Below, piece after piece: positions 5,382 through 5,562 of a stretch of DNA of 5,562 nucleotides. A program made the position numbers and the translations under genes. The notes under the pieces were generated by a model. It was given only the letters and a program-made list of their open reading frames with translations, did not search any database and was not told the DNA's origin. The stretch is from the NCBI GenBank assembly GCA_016784705.1, contig JADHUD010000177.1, positions 1 through 5,562 of the forward strand, read 5' to 3'. Source of the DNA: Spirochaetia bacterium. Lineage in GTDB: Bacteria; Spirochaetota; Spirochaetia; JABMQR01. Each line of letters starts with the position of its first letter. Position 1 is the stretch's first letter.

Positions 5382-5562
5382 CTAGTGCTTACTTTTAGGA
5401 TCAACTGCATCACGGATTCCATCACCAAAAAAGTTCCATGCCATGATAGATATGAAAATTGCAAATCCGGGCACTAACAGCCATGGAGCATTCTGTACGG
5501 TTCCGTAATTTTTTGCCGCAGCCAGCATAAGTCCCCATGATGACTGTGGTTCCATGATTCCG
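5382..5562 (-). CDS. oppC: OppC/DppC-type permease, C-terminal 59 residues (partial)
   Basis: Only the 3' end is in the window; the gene continues past the right edge. The visible 59 residues read G-I-M-E-P-Q-S-S-W-G-L-M-L, then a stretch ending in P-W-L-L-V-P-G, a hydrophobic helix, and N-F-F-G-D-G-I-R-D-A-V-D-P before a TAG at 5384-5382. This is the standard end of the inner-membrane permease of peptide/nickel-class importers: the EAA-loop end, the last transmembrane helix, and the cytosolic GDGLRDALDP-like tail. OppC/DppC is preferred over OppB/DppB because of this tail and because the two ATPase genes follow directly, as in opp and dpp operons. Substrate specificity is not shown. Confidence 0.9.
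   Translation of the reverse strand, partial: GIMEPQSSWGLMLAAAKNYGTVQNAPWLLVPGFAIFISIMAWNFFGDGIRDAVDPKSKH

Overview
The window is about 5.6 kb of AT-leaning bacterial DNA with two convergent transcription units that meet at a shared intrinsic terminator near 2500. The protein style (an exported, Cys-free protein whose predicted processing site is followed by a Gly/Glu/Lys/Ala-rich linker, plus Opp-type ATPases) and the base composition would fit a free-living spirochaete. This is an impression, not a proof; no rRNA or other marker gene is present.

Positions 1-497 hold no gene I can support. They contain a perfect 8-bp inverted repeat (44-65), a good sigma70-type promoter candidate (TTGTAA, 17-nt spacer, TATAAT, 254-282) and a leader of about 200 nt before the first gene. 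The + strand gene (498-2471) encodes a 657-residue exported protein. It has a signal peptide, a short Ala/Glu-rich linker and five tandem FMN-binding-type domains (COG4939/PF04205-like). The first four repeat with an exact 127-residue (381-bp) period. The fifth is shorter and divergent. Each ends in a D-D-I-A-G-V-S motif lying where the ApbE flavinylation motif (D-x-x-[ST]-G-A-[TS]) is expected, so the protein may carry up to five flavins outside the cytoplasm. A clean GC-rich hairpin with a T-tract follows.

The - strand, read from the right edge, carries the distal part of a peptide/nickel-class ABC importer operon. It comprises the C-terminus of an OppC/DppC permease (cut by the window edge), an OppD-type ATPase, an OppF-type ATPase with an extra helical segment of about 60 residues, and a small two-helix membrane protein with a possible PH-like cytosolic domain. 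Spacings of 23, 2 and 13 nt indicate one transcript. The binding protein and the operon promoter lie outside the window. Nothing in the sequence ties the flavin protein functionally to the importer; they are convergent neighbours.

The most interesting points are the five-domain putative multiflavin protein with its variant acceptor motif, the mosaic similarity among its repeats (suggesting internal recombination or gene conversion), and the coiled-coil-like insertion in the OppF-type ATPase.
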